A DNA stretch of 16,102 nucleotides from Oscillospiraceae bacterium. GTDB taxonomy: Bacteria > Bacillota_A > Clostridia > Oscillospirales > Oscillospiraceae. The DNA is taken from positions 1 to 16,102 of the forward strand of contig JAILOS010000006.1 in the NCBI GenBank assembly GCA_024690695.1. The letters run 5' to 3'. Shown here piece by piece: positions 15,476 through 16,102 of the stretch (positions are counted from its first letter, which is position 1; each line of letters starts with the position of its first letter). Under the pieces are notes generated by a model. That model did not search any database. It was not told where the DNA came from and saw nothing but the letters and a program-made list of their open reading frames with translations. The translations under genes and the position numbers were made by a program.

Positions 15476-15688
15476 TCAGATCTCCTCGTCGGTGACGGCG
15501 TCGCTGCGGAACAGCAGCGAAACGCACCAGAGCGCCGCAAGGCCGACCAGCGTGTAGATCACACGGCTGACCGTCGCGGTCTGACCGCCGAAAAGCCACG
15601 CGACGACGTCGAAGCGGAACAGCCCGATGCTGCCCCAGTTCAGCCCGCCGATAATGGCCAGGGCGAGCGCAATTCGATCCATTATCAT
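15476..15688 (-). CDS. Small DUF378 family membrane protein
   Basis: This 70-residue protein has two hydrophobic segments. The first contains the family hallmark IIGGLNWGSIGLF and leads to FDVVAWLFG. The second is VIYTLVGLAALWCVSLLF, followed by an acidic tail. This matches DUF378 (YuzA-like) proteins, whose role is unknown. The first ATG (15688) is preferred because GAGGAG lies eight bases upstream; a second ATG two codons in is possible. I see no clear promoter for it in the AT-rich upstream region. Confidence 0.85.
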   Translation of the reverse strand: MIMDRIALALAIIGGLNWGSIGLFRFDVVAWLFGGQTATVSRVIYTLVGLAALWCVSLLFRSDAVTDEEI

Positions 15689-15751
15689 AGGTTCGACTCC
15701 TCTCCGATGGATTCGGAATTATTGTGGCTGATTTTCAGGAAAATATACTTC

Positions 15752-15764
15752 GACAAAACTTGTC
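15752..15764. promoter_or_regulatory. Small dyad upstream of a promoter
   Basis: GACAA (15752-15756) and TTGTC (15760-15764) form a perfect dyad with an AAC centre, followed by six T. It ends 11 bp before the plus-strand -35 box and lies upstream of the divergent DUF378 gene. It could be an operator or a tiny terminator. No regulator family is recognised. Confidence 0.3.
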
Positions 15765-15775
15765 TTTTTTCGCTC

Positions 15776-15804
15776 TTTACAAAGCGCGGCAAACGCGCTA
15801 TGAT
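15776..15804 (+). promoter_or_regulatory. Promoter reading toward the right end
   Basis: TTTACA (15776-15781) and TATGAT (15799-15804) are 17 bp apart. The context GCTATGATA matches the udk promoter. The start of transcription should be near 15811, 180 bp before the next gene. Confidence 0.8.
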
Positions 15805-15810
15805 ACGAAG

Positions 15811-15911
15811 CGTCCAAGGGTTCCTTCCGCACCCGGGAGGAACGCGGCTCATATCTTTATCCCACAACCCCTTTTCGGCGGACCGGCTTTTTGGGTCCGC
15901 CCTCTTTTTTT
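15811..15911 (+). ncRNA. Candidate short leader RNA or small RNA
   Basis: A transcript from the promoter just upstream would be stopped after about 100 nt by the terminator at 15877-15911. Its 5' part folds into a 9-bp stem (15820-15828 with 15835-15843, one T-G pair) with a 6-nt loop. A less structured stretch and then the terminator hairpin follow. It contains no convincing small ORF with a ribosome binding site. I compared it by eye with T-box, SRP, preQ1, fluoride, ZTP and GEMM hallmarks and found none. It could be an attenuator leader of the next gene or a free small RNA. Confidence 0.35.
15877..15911 (+). terminator. Intrinsic terminator upstream of the last gene
   Basis: GGCGGACC (15877-15884) pairs perfectly with GGTCCGCC (15894-15901) across a 9-nt loop. 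After CTC-type bases come seven T (15905-15911). It lies 79 bp before the next start codon and on the same strand, the layout of an attenuator. Confidence 0.8.
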
Positions 15912-15990
15912 GCCGTTCGCGCCGCCGGGCGCCGGACCGCCCGTTTAGACGGCGCCGCTTTCGGGCATGCTCCCGGTGAGGTGATGCGAT

Positions 15991-16102
15991 ATGTCCGAGC
16001 GCCTGAAGCGCCTGCTCGCCGCCGCGGCCGCCGCGGCCGCCGTCGTCGGCGGCGGCTGGCTGGCGCTGCGGTTCGTCCTGCCCTGTCTCGCGCCCTTTCT
16101 GC
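15991..16102 (+). CDS. Membrane protein, possibly AI-2E/YtvI family, 3'-truncated
   Basis: The frame starts at ATG 15991 with GAGGTGA (15978-15984) six bases upstream and is open to the window end (37 codons). It reads MSERLKRLL, then an Ala-rich hydrophobic run, then LALRFVLPCLAPFL. A short basic head, one membrane span and a P-x-L-x-P-F-L element resemble the N-terminus of AI-2E transporter/sporulation YtvI-like proteins in Clostridia. With so little sequence this is only a resemblance; any polytopic membrane protein is possible. A nearby ATG at 15984 is out of frame. Confidence 0.5.
   Translation, partial: MSERLKRLLAAAAAAAAVVGGGWLALRFVLPCLAPFL

Noticed and set aside
15452..15990. Plus-strand open frames opposite and beyond the DUF378 gene
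   Set aside because: They cross the terminator and promoter, have no ribosome binding site and show no recognisable protein features.

Overview
The window reads as a chromosomal stretch from a high-GC, low-redundancy Firmicute, most likely a clostridial (Oscillospiraceae-like) gut bacterium. The evidence is the Firmicute gene order rpmG-secE-nusG-rplK-rplA, strong AGGAGG ribosome binding sites, TTG starts, sigma-A-type promoters with extended -10 boxes, a BMP-family nucleoside ABC importer of the type found in Bacillus and Clostridium, and a possible YtvI-like membrane protein. The family assignment is inference from style; no rRNA or marker tree could be run.

Layout. 1-625 (+): the 3' end of a GNAT acetyltransferase. 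626-1210: a gene-free stretch with an AT-rich block, a perfect terminator hairpin and a cluster of degenerate GC-rich palindromic repeats. 1211-3665 (+): a strong promoter and the operon rpmG (L33), secE, nusG, rplK (L11), rplA (L1), closed by tandem terminators. 3677-6665 (+): a separate promoter and the potassium-uptake pair trkA-trkH, translationally coupled and followed by two hairpins. 6675-12869 (-): psuG (pseudouridine-5'-phosphate glycosidase), and upstream of it a four-gene nucleoside importer: lipoprotein (bmpA), double-ABC ATPase and two permeases. 12921-13744 (-): deoD purine nucleoside phosphorylase. 13746-15432 (+): udk (uridine kinase), tdk (thymidine kinase) and a DUF1284 cysteine-rich protein. 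15476-15688 (-): a small DUF378 membrane protein. 15776-15911 (+): a promoter followed about 100 nt later by a strong terminator. 15991-16102 (+): the start of a membrane protein that runs off the window.

How the genes work together. The middle and right thirds form a nucleoside-salvage neighbourhood. BmpA and its ABC complex import nucleosides, DeoD splits purine (deoxy)nucleosides, Udk and Tdk phosphorylate pyrimidine nucleosides, and PsuG cleaves pseudouridine monophosphate to uracil and ribose-5-phosphate. The pseudouridine kinase that would feed PsuG is not in the window. deoD and udk are divergent, with -35 boxes one base apart. The left third is housekeeping translation, secretion and transcription, plus Trk potassium uptake.

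Most of the window is ordinary core metabolism. I see no clear new defence, mobile or biosynthetic system. The most open items are the short promoter-terminator transcript near the right end, the repeat cluster at 850-1113, and the DUF1284 gene coupled to tdk.
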